From Shewanella marina JCM 15074 (lineage in GTDB: Bacteria; Pseudomonadota; Gammaproteobacteria; Enterobacterales; Shewanellaceae), in contig NZ_BALM01000009.1 in assembly GCF_000614975.1 (NCBI RefSeq), forward strand, positions 78,888 through 142,887: a stretch of DNA of 64,000 bases, given 5' to 3'. The notes beneath the pieces were generated by a model. That model ran no database searches. It was not told the DNA's origin and saw only the letters and a list, made by a program, of their open reading frames with translations. The translations under genes and the position numbers were made by a program. Below, in pieces: positions 18,055 to 27,305 of this stretch (position 1 is its first letter; each line of letters opens with the position of its first letter).

Positions 18055-19515
18055 TTAAGCTTTTTCAGGAATCGCAACTAATACTGCAAGCAGTAACTGC
18101 CAGTACTGATCAACGGTTGTGATATTAACCATCTCATCAGGGCTATGTGGGAAGCGAATGGTTGGGCCAATAGAAACCATATCCATCATTGGATAAGGCT
18201 CTTTAAATAGACCACATTCAAGACCTGCATGGATCACCATAATTGTTGGTGACTTGCTGTAAATGCTTTCATAAACATTACGTACAATCGCCATAATAGG
18301 TGAGCTGTTATCAGGCTTCCAACCCGGATATGCACCGCTAAATTTAGCCGTTGCGCCCGCAAGTTGAGCTAATGATGTAAGATTACCTTCAATATTGATA
18401 CGACCAGAATCAATCAGTGAACGAACTAAGCAAAGTAATGTCACTTTATCTGCGTCAGTAGTAACCACACCTAAGTTCAATGATGTTTCTGTCACACCTT
18501 CAATTTCATCACTCATGCGGATCACGCCATTAGGGCAAGCATGCATTAAGTTGATTAATTGCTGTTGGCAATTTGCAGTGAACACTTCTGCAACCTGCTC
18601 TGCTGCAGTTAGGGTTAGCGTAGTATCACCATCAGCAATGGCAAGCTCTTGTCTTGCTAATGCTTCAAATTCAGTGACTGCAGTTTCAAGTGCATTGAGT
18701 TTGTCAGCAGCAATATAGAAACTAGTGTGGGCTTCACGTGGGATAGCATTGCGAAGTGAACCGCCGGTGAAATCAAACATCTCTAAGCCAAGTGCATTGG
18801 CATTATCCGCTAAAAAGCGTGCTAATAACTTATTCGCGTTACCACGACCTAAATGGATGTTGACACCTGAGTGACCACCTTTTAAACCTGATAGTGTTAA
18901 GGTATAAGCTTCATAACCTTCGGTTGCAGCCTGACGCGTCATCGGTAGTGTTAATTCACCATCAACACCACCAGCACAACCCATATAAATCTCACCTTCT
19001 TGTTCAGAGTCGGTGTTGATTAGGATATCTGCATTCAAGTAACCCGCTTGTAGGCCGAAAGCACCTGTCATACCGGCTTCTTCATCAATGGTCAGTAGTA
19101 CTTCTAGTGGACCATGAGGAATATCGCTAGCACCCAAAATAGCCAGTGCAGACGCCATACCTATGCCATTATCTGCACCTAAAGTAGTGCCTTTGGCTTT
19201 TACCCAACCTGTATCAATATACGGTTCGATAGGGTCGGTTAAAAAGTCGTGGATCTTTTCTGCATTTTTCTGCGGCACCATATCAATATGAGCTTGCAGC
19301 GCAACTGTTTTGCGGTTTTCCATTCCCTTGGTCGCTGGCTTGCGAATAATCAAATTGCCAACATGATCAATAGTCACATCTAATTGCTTGTCTTTAGCCC
19401 AAGCGACAATTTCATCACTCAGTGCTTGTTCATGTTTAGATGGGTGTGGGATAGAACAAATTTTATCAAACCATTGCCATAAAGGTTGCGGTTGTAACTG
19501 ACTTAATGCTGTCAC
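18055..19515 (-). CDS. pepD: Beta-Ala-His / aminoacyl-histidine dipeptidase PepD
   Basis: A 486-residue peptidase of family M20C, hydrolysing Xaa-His dipeptides in the cytoplasm. Metal-site motifs: LQAHIDMVPQ (H, D), GADNGIGMA (bridging D), TIDEEAGMTGA (catalytic and metal E pair), LINTDSE, and a late H in SIGPTIRFPHSPDE. The N-terminus has IPHPSKHE as in E. coli PepD, and the length is equal. It is monocistronic, ending at the shared terminator. Confidence 0.94.
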   Translation of the reverse strand: MTALSQLQPQPLWQWFDKICSIPHPSKHEQALSDEIVAWAKDKQLDVTIDHVGNLIIRKPATKGMENRKTVALQAHIDMVPQKNAEKIHDFLTDPIEPYIDTGWVKAKGTTLGADNGIGMASALAILGASDIPHGPLEVLLTIDEEAGMTGAFGLQAGYLNADILINTDSEQEGEIYMGCAGGVDGELTLPMTRQAATEGYEAYTLTLSGLKGGHSGVNIHLGRGNANKLLARFLADNANALGLEMFDFTGGSLRNAIPREAHTSFYIAADKLNALETAVTEFEALARQELAIADGDTTLTLTAAEQVAEVFTANCQQQLINLMHACPNGVIRMSDEIEGVTETSLNLGVVTTDADKVTLLCLVRSLIDSGRINIEGNLTSLAQLAGATAKFSGAYPGWKPDNSSPIMAIVRNVYESIYSKSPTIMVIHAGLECGLFKEPYPMMDMVSIGPTIRFPHSPDEMVNITTVDQYWQLLLAVLVAIPEKA

Positions 19516-19740
19516 GAAAAACTCCTCTAACAGAAGTGAGGCGGAAAATTGCCGACATCATATCACAGTCGGACCATAGAAAATAAATGGGGTATTAAAT
19601 CACCATTTTCAAGTGTAACTTCGAGTTGTTTTGGGGCCTCTGAAAATAGCAATTTTAGCTTGTTTAGGTATATGATTAAAAATCATACTGGATACTATTT
19701 CAGTATAAAAATATGAACGGCTATAACAGGAAGGATACCT

Positions 19741-21264
19741 ATGGTACAGGCACACATTATTGATGTTTATGATAAGCAGGCGATCTGCTCTAGTGATTGG
19801 GATGCAGTGATTGTTATTGGTGAGCACGTTGAACGACTCAATATTGCTGAAATCGATGATGTTAGCCAACAGGCAAGTCAATATGATCAACGTATAGGTC
19901 AACAAACCACCTTGTTAATTGCGCCTGCACTCGCAGGGGGCAAACTGATCTTAGCGCCAGTGGTTGGTGCTAATAATGAATATCAAGATGTGCGCTTATA
20001 TGCCAAGGCGGCGCAGCAAGCTATTGCTACTGCATTGGCCGCTGGAGCCACAAAACCTTTAATTATTGTTGATGCTCAACCGACTTTCTCACAGGCGCAA
20101 CTTGTTGCTTTATTAGCTTGTGGTCAAGGTTTATGGCAACCATTAGAACGGCGTGAGGCAAAAGGCGAAGATTTACAAATTAGGCAAATTGGTCTCTTAA
20201 CTGAGCAAGCCGCCGCAGTGAGCTTAAATGCGTTAGAAGCGGGGCGAATTTTGGCCAGAGATCTGTGTGGTACAGAACCTGAGCGTATGTCAGCAGCAGC
20301 GTTTGCAGATTATTGTCAGGCCGCCTTGCAAGACAGTGAACTAACCGTTGAGGTTGTGAGTGATCGTGCTGAACTGGAACGAGACTATCCACTGCTTTGC
20401 GCCGTCGCGCGTAGTTCTTTTATGGTGCAGAGGCATCATCCTCGGGTAGTTCGGATCAGTTATCAAAGTAAAGGCCCTATTGAGCGTAGTTATTTCTTTG
20501 CGGGTAAAGGCGTAGTCTATGACACTGGCGGTGCTGATATTAAAGTGGCTGGTGGCATGGCGGGAATGAGCCGAGATAAAGGTGGCGCTGCTGCGGTTGC
20601 TGGGTTAATGAAAACTTTATCAATCCTGAAACCCAAAGGTGTAAAAGTTGTGGCGGAATTAGGCCTAGTGCGTAATTCAGTGGGCAGCGATGCATTCGTG
20701 ACTGATGAGATTATAACAAGTCATGCTGGTGTGAGTGTACGCATTGGTAATACCGATGCAGAAGGGCGTTTAGTATTAGCCGATCTGTTATCACATCTAC
20801 GTTTACAAGCTGAAAATGCACCACAAGCACAATTGTTCTCGGTAGCAACGTTAACCGGTCATGTCGTGCGCTGCTATGGTGGCTATACCGCATTAGTTGA
20901 AAATAGCGTGGCTTATCAACAAGGATTTTCAAGTAAATTAGCCAATATTGCCGAGCAAGTTGCTGAGCCAATGGAAGTGTCACGATTACGGTCTGAGGAT
21001 TTTGCTAAAATAATTGATCCATCGGGCGCGGCGGATGTGATCTCCTCAAATAATGCGCCATCATCTGTTACGGCTAGAGGTCATCAATATCCTGCTGCAT
21101 TCTTATTAACGGCATCTGGCTTAAATGTACATGGTGTTAATAGTGATAAGCCATTGCCTTATATTCATATTGATATTGCAGGTAGTGCTACGGTAGGTGA
21201 TCCATTGTATGGCGTACCTACAGCAACACCATTAGTGAGTCTGTTTCAATTAATAAATAATTAA
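19741..21264 (+). CDS. M17 leucyl aminopeptidase family protein
   Basis: A 507-residue M17-type metallo-aminopeptidase. The catalytic C-terminal domain shows FAGKGVVYDTGGADIK (metal/catalytic K and D), MSRDKGGAAAVAGLM and NTDAEGRLVLADLL (the M17 signature). The N-terminal domain is divergent from PepA/PepB. It should release N-terminal amino acids in the cytoplasm with two divalent metals. AGGAAGGAT precedes the ATG. The neighbouring pepD is another peptidase but is divergent, so the two are not an operon. Confidence 0.85.
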   Translation: MVQAHIIDVYDKQAICSSDWDAVIVIGEHVERLNIAEIDDVSQQASQYDQRIGQQTTLLIAPALAGGKLILAPVVGANNEYQDVRLYAKAAQQAIATALAAGATKPLIIVDAQPTFSQAQLVALLACGQGLWQPLERREAKGEDLQIRQIGLLTEQAAAVSLNALEAGRILARDLCGTEPERMSAAAFADYCQAALQDSELTVEVVSDRAELERDYPLLCAVARSSFMVQRHHPRVVRISYQSKGPIERSYFFAGKGVVYDTGGADIKVAGGMAGMSRDKGGAAAVAGLMKTLSILKPKGVKVVAELGLVRNSVGSDAFVTDEIITSHAGVSVRIGNTDAEGRLVLADLLSHLRLQAENAPQAQLFSVATLTGHVVRCYGGYTALVENSVAYQQGFSSKLANIAEQVAEPMEVSRLRSEDFAKIIDPSGAADVISSNNAPSSVTARGHQYPAAFLLTASGLNVHGVNSDKPLPYIHIDIAGSATVGDPLYGVPTATPLVSLFQLINN

Positions 21265-21412
21265 TCGCTTAATGCCGTCACCACTGCTGCTGGTTTTTTA
21301 GTCATCAGTAGTGGTTTTACAACATAAAAAACTCACAAAACAGTCAAAAACATGAATTTATGTAATTTTATTACGTAAAATTAAGCTATTTTGATTATTT
21401 TACAAAAAATAC

Positions 21413-21440
21413 TTGTAAGTAAATTACCGTTATGTATAAT
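21413..21440 (+). promoter_or_regulatory. Sigma-70-type promoter for the GGA-hairpin leader
   Basis: TTGTAA (21413-21418) and a consensus TATAAT (21435-21440) are separated by 16 bases. Transcription would start near 21447, just before the first GGA hairpin. Confidence 0.6.
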
Positions 21441-21446
21441 TAGTTC

Positions 21447-21888
21447 CTCAGTCGCGGACGCGGCTGTCTCTAGTCAATCCAGGATGGATATATTCTCCAA
21501 GGAACCGAGTGACCAAGTTGTCTTCAAGGATTATGATCTGTTAGTTCCAGGGAACCGAGCCAAGCTTCACTAGAGTTTGCTTATTTACAACTTTGTTAGG
21601 AGTAGTGACCATGTCTTTTTTCAGTGGCCCAAACACAATTTATTGGCAGAATACTTGGTTTAACGCAAGTGTTATGCACTCTGGCATTTATGCAATGTCA
21701 ATCAAAGGCTAACTGAGCCTTTAATCAGTTACTTTTTCCATCAACCTTTGTATCGCCTTTTAGGTGATTTTGGACACAAGTGCATGTTGTTAATGCATAG
21801 TTGATTTCTGCTGTACGCGTAATCTATTTCTCGTTTGAGACGCTTGAATTGTCTTTGCCTGCTTATTTATTTAAGCAGGCTTTTTTTT
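21447..21888 (+). ncRNA. Candidate structured transcript with GGA-loop hairpins and a tiny ORF
   Basis: Between a clear promoter and a strong terminator lies a transcript of about 440 bases with no sizeable gene. The first 150 bases are rich in GGA: the hairpin AGTCGCGGACGCGGCT exposes GGAC; ATCCAGGATGGAT is a stem with GGA in the loop; CCAAGGAACC, TCAAGGATTA and GTTCCAGGGAAC follow. GGA in a hairpin loop is the CsrA (RsmA) binding pattern. A 33-codon ORF starts at 21611 behind TAGGAG. It could be a CsrA-controlled leader of a small protein gene, a CsrA-sequestering RNA, or both. This is inferred from sequence only; I recognise no named sRNA family. Confidence 0.45.
21611..21712 (+). CDS. Candidate 33-residue small protein
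   Basis: An ATG at 21611, seven bases after the SD-like TAGGAG, opens a 33-codon frame ending TAA. The peptide begins MSFFSGPNTIYWQNTWF and ends YAMSIKG; it is aromatic-rich with no membrane helix or signal peptide I can see. It lies in the middle of a transcript framed by a promoter and a terminator. I do not recognise it. The good ribosome site and clean context support translation, but with so short a frame chance remains possible. Confidence 0.45.
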   Translation: MSFFSGPNTIYWQNTWFNASVMHSGIYAMSIKG

Positions 21889-22043
21889 GCGTAAAATTTA
21901 GCGTATTTATGAACTGCTGATTAAATATTATCAATATTCATCAATTAGTTAGTGTGAAATGATGTATATCAAAAGTATCTCATTTCACTATCCTATAGTG
22001 AATAACCATATCGTTTTACTCTCATCAATAGGAGTTATTAGTT
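21713..22043. other. 3' part of the small transcript and spacer
   Basis: No gene seen. Up to 21888 it is the untranslated tail of the candidate small transcript, including a hairpin TGCAT/ATGCA near 21793-21809 and the terminator. The rest is AT-rich upstream DNA of the next gene. Confidence 0.5.
21856..21889 (+). terminator. Strong terminator of the small transcript
   Basis: GCCTGCTTA (21857-21865) pairs with TAAGCAGGC (21872-21880), followed by eight T residues. Confidence 0.92.
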
Positions 22044-22430
22044 ATGGGCGTTTCATTAATTACGCAAGAATATAGATTACAAACTAGCGAGCAACTATTA
22101 CCCGAGTTAATTGCCAGTCGCGTCGAGTTCATTCGAGTTGGAGCCTTTCAGCGCAGTTGGGATATTACCAATATTCCGCACCGCTTATTAAGCTCACAAG
22201 CAATGCTTGATCATATTCGTGATATGGCTTTAGTTTCATCAAAAATATGTATCGGTAAGTTTGAACAGAGAGAAAACCCTAATCGTCAACAAATACCGCA
22301 ACGCCAAGGCGTTTATTGCGCTGAGATATTTGATACGTTTACCGATAGCCCTATAGGTGAAATCTATGTGGTTTATGATAATCAGTCAGTAGCCGCTATA
22401 GAAACCATGTCGAAAGCATTTTCTATTTAA
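22044..22430 (+). CDS. Hypothetical protein, 128 residues
   Basis: A soluble 128-residue protein with no signal peptide or membrane segment; it begins MGVSLITQEYRLQTSEQ and contains QRSWDITNIPHRLLSS and GEIYVVYDNQSVAA. I do not recognise a family. Upstream TAGGAG is a good ribosome site. It stands alone between the terminator at 21889 and an inverted repeat at 22459. Confidence 0.7.
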   Translation: MGVSLITQEYRLQTSEQLLPELIASRVEFIRVGAFQRSWDITNIPHRLLSSQAMLDHIRDMALVSSKICIGKFEQRENPNRQQIPQRQGVYCAEIFDTFTDSPIGEIYVVYDNQSVAAIETMSKAFSI

Positions 22431-22458
22431 TATTCTCAGTAAGATTGCCTATTAAAGA

Positions 22459-22499
22459 GATGTAATTAAGCACTTTTAGAGTAAGTGTTTAATTACATC
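22459..22499 (+). repeat. 17-bp inverted repeat (hairpin)
   Basis: The 17-base arm at 22459-22475 pairs with the one at 22483-22499 with a single G-T pair, around the loop TTAGAGT. No T run follows on either strand, so it is not a canonical terminator. It could be a 3' stabiliser of the preceding gene or a protein-binding site. Confidence 0.6.
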
Positions 22500-22763
22500 G
22501 TAAACATAAAATGAATACTCATTATTAGAAGAAGTAAAACAATAGTTCTGTTTTGGAAACAGTGTTTCCCTAATATCTACTAGTTTGCTAGCTAGCCCGA
22601 ATACCCCATTTTCCCTATAATCCACGCCTTAATGAGACCTATATTAGCGTTTCATACCATTCAATTTCAGTATCTTAAATATTTAGCATTAATATTTGAA
22701 ATAACAGAAATGATTGGCCACTCCTACCCTTATTAAAAATTATAATCCAAGGCATCTTGTTCA
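22500..22763. other. Spacer upstream of the purine permease
   Basis: No gene seen. It contains the 15-base palindrome GGAAACAGTGTTTCC at 22555-22569, a possible operator or hairpin. I looked for a purine riboswitch and for a PurR box and recognised neither. Confidence 0.35.
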
Positions 22764-24053
22764 ATGTTAGAAAAACTGTTTCAACTTAAGAAAAATCAGA
22801 CTTCGTTAAAACAAGAAGTGATTGCAGGGTGTACTACCTTTTTAACCATGGCATATATCATCTTTGTTAACCCAATGATGTTAGCCGATGCGGGGATGGA
22901 TCACGGTGCGGTATTTGTGGCAACTTGTGTCGCTGCGGCGATTGGTTGTTTTGTGATGGGGTTACTCGCAAATTATCCGATAGCACTTGCACCTGGAATG
23001 GGACTCAACGCCTTCTTTACTTACACTGTTGTGGGTGAGATGGGCTATACATGGGAAACGGCATTAGGTGCGGTATTCTTATCGGGTATCTGTTTCTTAC
23101 TGCTGTCGATGCTTAAAATTCGTGAGTGGATTGTCAATAGCATTCCGATGTCACTGCGTATTGGTATTGCTGCTGGTATTGGTCTGTTCTTGGCATTACT
23201 TGGCTTACAAAGTGCTGGTATCGTGGTTGCTAACCCTGCGACATTAGTCGCGATGGGAGATATTACATCTTTCCCTGCGGTAATGGCTTCACTCGGTTTC
23301 TTTATTATCATTGCGTTAGTGCAGCGTGGTGTTAAATCTGCAGTGATTATCAGTATCTTATCCATTACGCTACTCGGTTTACTGTTTGGTGACTTACAGT
23401 ACAACGGTATTATGTCAACGCCGCCATCGGTTGCGCCTACCTTTATGCAAATGGATCTTGCCAGCGTGCTTGAAGTGAGCATGATTTCGGTCGTGTTTGC
23501 ATTCTTATTTGTCGATTTGTTTGATACCTCCGGTACGCTAGTGGCAGTTGCGCAGCGTGGTGGTTTCTTAGATGATAAAGGTCGTTTACCTCGGATTAAT
23601 CGCGCCCTTACCGCTGACAGTGTGGCAACGATTGCGGGTGCAACTTTGGGTACCTCGACGACTACCAGTTATGTTGAAAGTACTTCAGGTGTCAGTGCCG
23701 GTGGCCGTACTGGATTAACAGCTTGTGTGGTTGGATTATTATTCTTAGCAGCATTATTCTTCTCACCACTTGCCGGAATGGTACCTGCTTACGCAACCGC
23801 TGGCACTTTGTTCTACGTTGCTATCTTAATGATGTCTGGCCTTGTAAATGTTGAGTGGGAAGATTTAACCGAAGCGGCTCCTGTCGTTGTTGTGTGTATT
23901 TTAATGCCATTAACTTTCTCAATTGCCACGGGTATTGCATTAGGTTTTATCTCATATGCAGCGATTAAGTTATTAACAGGGCGCTACAAAGATCTGTCTG
24001 TAGGTGTGGTTGTATTAGCGGCTATGTTCGTTTTGAAGTTTATTTTTGAATAA
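22764..24053 (+). CDS. NCS2 family purine permease (AzgA type)
   Basis: A 429-residue inner membrane permease with about 12 hydrophobic segments, of the AzgA/PbuG branch of nucleobase transporters, which import adenine, guanine or hypoxanthine with protons. Signatures: EVIAGCTTFLTMAYIIFVNP at the start, ALAPGMGLNAFFTYTVV, LFDTSGTLVAVAQRGG and GTSTTTSYVESTSGVSAGGR. Which purine it prefers cannot be told. It is monocistronic with its own terminator. Confidence 0.92.
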   Translation: MLEKLFQLKKNQTSLKQEVIAGCTTFLTMAYIIFVNPMMLADAGMDHGAVFVATCVAAAIGCFVMGLLANYPIALAPGMGLNAFFTYTVVGEMGYTWETALGAVFLSGICFLLLSMLKIREWIVNSIPMSLRIGIAAGIGLFLALLGLQSAGIVVANPATLVAMGDITSFPAVMASLGFFIIIALVQRGVKSAVIISILSITLLGLLFGDLQYNGIMSTPPSVAPTFMQMDLASVLEVSMISVVFAFLFVDLFDTSGTLVAVAQRGGFLDDKGRLPRINRALTADSVATIAGATLGTSTTTSYVESTSGVSAGGRTGLTACVVGLLFLAALFFSPLAGMVPAYATAGTLFYVAILMMSGLVNVEWEDLTEAAPVVVVCILMPLTFSIATGIALGFISYAAIKLLTGRYKDLSVGVVVLAAMFVLKFIFE

Positions 24054-24085
24054 ACTTATTTGCATCAATAACGTTATTTTTTAAC

Positions 24086-24117
24086 AAAAAGCCATACATT
24101 TGTATGGCTTTTTTATT
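24086..24117 (+). terminator. Terminator after the purine permease
   Basis: AAAAAGCCATACA pairs with TGTATGGCTTTTT around two bases, followed by more T. Confidence 0.9.
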
Positions 24118-24227
24118 GTAGCCAGTACAAATATCATTTTTTTTTAAACAACAGCGCATTCGCGGCTATCAATTGGCGACAGGATTGGGTATAAGGTGAT
24201 TTCGGTTTAATTCTTTATCAGTAAATA

Positions 24228-25346
24228 ATGAACTTAAGTGAAATTGCTTATCGCCGCGTAGTGGTGAAATTGGGTACAAGTGTGCTTACATCGGGTAGTA
24301 AACACCTAGATAAAGCACATATGGTTGAGTTAGCACGCCAAATGGCATTGTTAATGAAAGCAGGTGTAGAGGTCGTATTATGTACTTCAGGCGCAATTGC
24401 GGCTGGACGTGAACACCTTCAGTACCCCACACTCCCCGACACCATTGCTAATAAGCAATTACTTGCAGCTGTTGGCCAAAGTCAGCTTATTTTGGCATGG
24501 GCGCAGTTATTCAGTATTTATGGACTACATGTAGGCCAGCTATTATTGACGCGTGCGGATCTGCAAGATAGATATCGCTACCTGAATGCGCGTGATACCT
24601 TAAATGCACTGTTGGCTCAAAACATCATTCCAATTATTAATGAAAATGATGCGGTAGCGACCAATGAAATTAAAGTGGGCGATAATGACAATTTATCGGC
24701 TCGTGCAGCCTTACTTTGTGATGCTGATTTATTAATTTTGTTGACTGACCAAAAAGGGTTATTTGATTGCGATCCACGCTCGAATCCAGACGCTAAACTT
24801 ATCTCTGAAGTGGTCAATATTGATGATAGCTTACGCAAACTAGCAGGCGGCTCTGTTTCTGGTTTAGGAACAGGCGGCATGGCCACTAAACTTGAAGCGG
24901 CTGATATTGCTCGCCGTGCAGGGATTGAGGTGGTGATTGCTTCTGGACAAGCTCCAGATGTCATTGGCCGAGTGGTTTGTAAGGAATCTGTGGGCACGCA
25001 TTTCTGTGCAACGGATCATCCATTAGAGAATCGTAAGCAGTGGATCTTAGCCGGTCCAGCGCCTGAAGGTAAATTAGTGCTAGATGATGGCGCGGTACGT
25101 GCGGTATCAGAAAAAGGTCGCAGCTTACTTTCTAAAGGTATCTTAAAAGTGAAAGGCGAGTTTGATCGCGGCGCAACCGTTAAAGTGGTTGATACTAAAG
25201 GGCATGAAATTGCGCGTGGTATGGCGCGTTATAGCTCAGTTGCATTATTGCAAATCGCTGGCCATCACTCAGATGATATAGAATCTATTTTAGGTTATGA
25301 CTACGGTGACGCAGTAGTGCATCGTAATGATATGGTGGTGTTATGA
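24228..25346 (+). CDS. proB: Glutamate 5-kinase
   Basis: A 372-residue ProB, which phosphorylates L-glutamate in the first step of proline synthesis. The kinase domain shows [46 protein letters not shown] and [15 protein letters not shown]; the C-terminal part (about residue 275 onward) is a PUA domain. Proline feedback acts through the kinase domain in this family. Its last four bases overlap the proA ATG, so the two are coupled. Confidence 0.96.
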   Translation: MNLSEIAYRRVVVKLGTSVLTSGSKHLDKAHMVELARQMALLMKAGVEVVLCTSGAIAAGREHLQYPTLPDTIANKQLLAAVGQSQLILAWAQLFSIYGLHVGQLLLTRADLQDRYRYLNARDTLNALLAQNIIPIINENDAVATNEIKVGDNDNLSARAALLCDADLLILLTDQKGLFDCDPRSNPDAKLISEVVNIDDSLRKLAGGSVSGLGTGGMATKLEAADIARRAGIEVVIASGQAPDVIGRVVCKESVGTHFCATDHPLENRKQWILAGPAPEGKLVLDDGAVRAVSEKGRSLLSKGILKVKGEFDRGATVKVVDTKGHEIARGMARYSSVALLQIAGHHSDDIESILGYDYGDAVVHRNDMVVL

Positions 25347-26617
25347 CAGTCGACAATCAAGCTTATTTAACTCAATTAGGCCAACAGGCTAAACAAGCCA
25401 GTTACGTCCTAGCTAATTTATCAGCTACTGCAAAATCAGCACTGTTGACTGCAATTGCACAAGCATTAGCGGCACATAGCGCACAGATTTTAGCGGCTAA
25501 TGGTGAAGATATTGCTGCGGCTAAAGCGAATGGCTTGACCGAGGCGATGATTGATCGCTTACTGCTGAATCAAGATCGTTTAGATGGCATTATTGCTGAT
25601 ATCGATAATGTAATCGCACTGGCAGATCCTGTCGGTGAAGAGTTCGGTTCACGTTTACTTGAAAATGGTTTGCGCCTGACTCGCCGCCGTGTACCGCTAG
25701 GGGTCATCGGTGTTATTTATGAAGCGCGTCCAAATGTAACCGTTGATATTGCGGTATTAGCATTAAAAACCGGTAACGCGGTTATCCTACGTGGTGGTAA
25801 AGAGACATTGCAATCTAACTTGGTGATAAGCCAAGTGATCCGTGATGCGATTAGCGCCCAAGGTTTGCCAGCTGACGCAGTGCAATTGATTAGCTCTGCA
25901 GATCGCAGTTTGGTGACAGGTTTACTTAAGCTTGATCAATATGTGGATATGATTGTACCTCGTGGTGGTCAACATCTACAGCGCCTATGTGCTGAACAGG
26001 CAACCATTCCTGTTATTTTAGGTGGTATTGGTATTTGCCATATGTATGTTGATGAGCAAGCCGATCTTACCAAAGCACTTGCGGTTATTGCTAATGCTAA
26101 AGTACAGCGTCCAACAGTGTGTAATGCATTAGATACATTATTGGTGCACGAATCTGTAGCGGTTTCAGCATTACCTGCTATTTGTCAGCATCTGTCTAAT
26201 CTTGGGGTACGTTTTTATGCTTGCCCACAAACCATGCAAATTTGTCAGCAACTTGATATTGATATGCAAGCCGCTGAAGCTGATTCATTTTCAACTGAAT
26301 GGCTATCTTTAACCTTAGGGATTAAAGTTGTCGCCAATTTAGATGAAGCCGTACAGCATATTCGCCAGCATTCAAGTGGTCACTCAGAAGCGATTTTGAC
26401 CGACAATATTCATACCGCAGCAGCGTTTATGAATGAAGTTAATTCTGCGGCAGTTTATGTTAATGCGAGTACTCGTTTTACCGATGGTGCCCAGTTTGGT
26501 TTAGGGGCTGAAGTTGCAGTAAGTACCCAAAAGCTACATGCTCGTGGTCCAATGGGACTTGAAGCCTTAACGACCTATAAGTGGTTAGGTTGGGGCGATT
26601 ATACTGCGCGTAAATAA
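25343..26617 (+). CDS. proA: Gamma-glutamyl phosphate reductase
   Basis: A 424-residue ProA, reducing glutamyl 5-phosphate with NADPH to the semialdehyde, the second step of proline synthesis. Motifs: [26 protein letters not shown], and the catalytic Cys in [36 protein letters not shown] closes the fold. It starts inside the end of proB (ATGA overlap) and the operon ends at a UUCG-loop terminator. Confidence 0.96.
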   Translation: MTVDNQAYLTQLGQQAKQASYVLANLSATAKSALLTAIAQALAAHSAQILAANGEDIAAAKANGLTEAMIDRLLLNQDRLDGIIADIDNVIALADPVGEEFGSRLLENGLRLTRRRVPLGVIGVIYEARPNVTVDIAVLALKTGNAVILRGGKETLQSNLVISQVIRDAISAQGLPADAVQLISSADRSLVTGLLKLDQYVDMIVPRGGQHLQRLCAEQATIPVILGGIGICHMYVDEQADLTKALAVIANAKVQRPTVCNALDTLLVHESVAVSALPAICQHLSNLGVRFYACPQTMQICQQLDIDMQAAEADSFSTEWLSLTLGIKVVANLDEAVQHIRQHSSGHSEAILTDNIHTAAAFMNEVNSAAVYVNASTRFTDGAQFGLGAEVAVSTQKLHARGPMGLEALTTYKWLGWGDYTARK

Positions 26618-26635
26618 ACGCGAGTATTATCCAAT

Positions 26636-26662
26636 AAAAAACAGAGCTTCGGCTCTGTTTTT
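26636..26662. terminator. Bidirectional terminator with UUCG loop
   Basis: ACAGAGC-TTCG-GCTCTGT with flanking A and T runs; it serves proA and the converging DUF417 gene. Confidence 0.92.
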
Positions 26663-26678
26663 GTTTATGGGTAGAGTC

Positions 26679-27167
26679 TTAATGTGTGCTAGCGCTTAAT
26701 AAGATTTTATTATGTTCAACTGTCATTATGGCAATGGCGAGAAAGACAATATCTTTAACTAAAAAGAAGCTCGTTGTGGGTACACCATCAACTATTTTCC
26801 ACGTATCAGGTGTTGTGGCTAAAAAGCTTAGTGTTGTGATAAAGATGACACTGGCGACAATGCCTGCGTAATAACCAACCTTGGCATTAAATAAGCCATA
26901 TACAAGTGCCGCTGCGACGACTAACTCCGCTATACCAATCAGGTTTGATACTGCTTGTACTGATAAGATTTGATATAACCATGCCATCAATGGATGATTC
27001 GCCACTAAAGGCTCAATTGCGGCCGCTTCTGTCGGGGTAAATTTAAATACTCCAATCCATACTAGTGTTAACACCACCCCAAATACACCTAGCTTATAGC
27101 CAAGTTGATTATTGGAATGTAGGGGGGCATTGGAACTTACATCATGTAAAGGCTGGCTTGTATTCAT
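26679..27167 (-). CDS. DUF417 (YkgB/RclC-like) membrane protein
   Basis: A 162-residue inner membrane protein with four hydrophobic segments. Family features of DUF417/YkgB include VWIGVFKFTPTEAAAIEPLV, HPLMAWLY, GIAELVVAAALVYG and SFLATTPDTW. E. coli RclC belongs to this family and is linked to reactive chlorine resistance, but its biochemical role is unclear. It is divergent from a TetR gene and two TetR-type palindromes lie between them, so it is very probably the regulated target. Confidence 0.82.
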   Translation of the reverse strand: MNTSQPLHDVSSNAPLHSNNQLGYKLGVFGVVLTLVWIGVFKFTPTEAAAIEPLVANHPLMAWLYQILSVQAVSNLIGIAELVVAAALVYGLFNAKVGYYAGIVASVIFITTLSFLATTPDTWKIVDGVPTTSFFLVKDIVFLAIAIMTVEHNKILLSASTH

Positions 27168-27185
27168 TATAGTTATCCTCTAAAG

Positions 27186-27206
27186 TGAACTAAACGATTT
27201 AGTTCA
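27186..27206. promoter_or_regulatory. TetR-type operator proximal to DUF417
   Basis: TGAACTAAA and TTTAGTTCA are perfect inverted halves around CGA, 19 bases from the DUF417 start. The core ACTAAAC..TTTAGT is shared with the second palindrome. Confidence 0.75.
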
Positions 27207-27236
27207 TTTTTGCAGTATCGGTGAATAACTGTCAAA

Positions 27237-27267
27237 CAAAATAAACTAAACTGTTTAGTTTATTTTG
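27237..27267. promoter_or_regulatory. TetR-type operator proximal to tetR
   Basis: A perfect 14-3-14 palindrome: CAAAATAAACTAAA, CTG, TTTAGTTTATTTTG. It shares the core AACTAAACNNTTTAGTT with the other operator and lies about 40 bases before the TetR gene, as expected for autorepression. Confidence 0.78.
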
Positions 27268-27305
27268 TATAAATAGATTTAATTTAGTTATATAGGGAGT
27301 TTAGG

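Noticed and set aside
19609..19905. 98-codon frame on the minus strand before the M17 peptidase
   Set aside because: It overlaps the start of a well-supported gene and has no protein-like features.
21391..21573. 60-codon open frame overlapping the GGA hairpins
   Set aside because: It starts upstream of the predicted transcription start, has no ribosome site and crosses the structured leader.
22500..22763. Purine riboswitch upstream of the permease
   Set aside because: I could not find the conserved three-way junction core or an expression platform; only a short palindrome is present.
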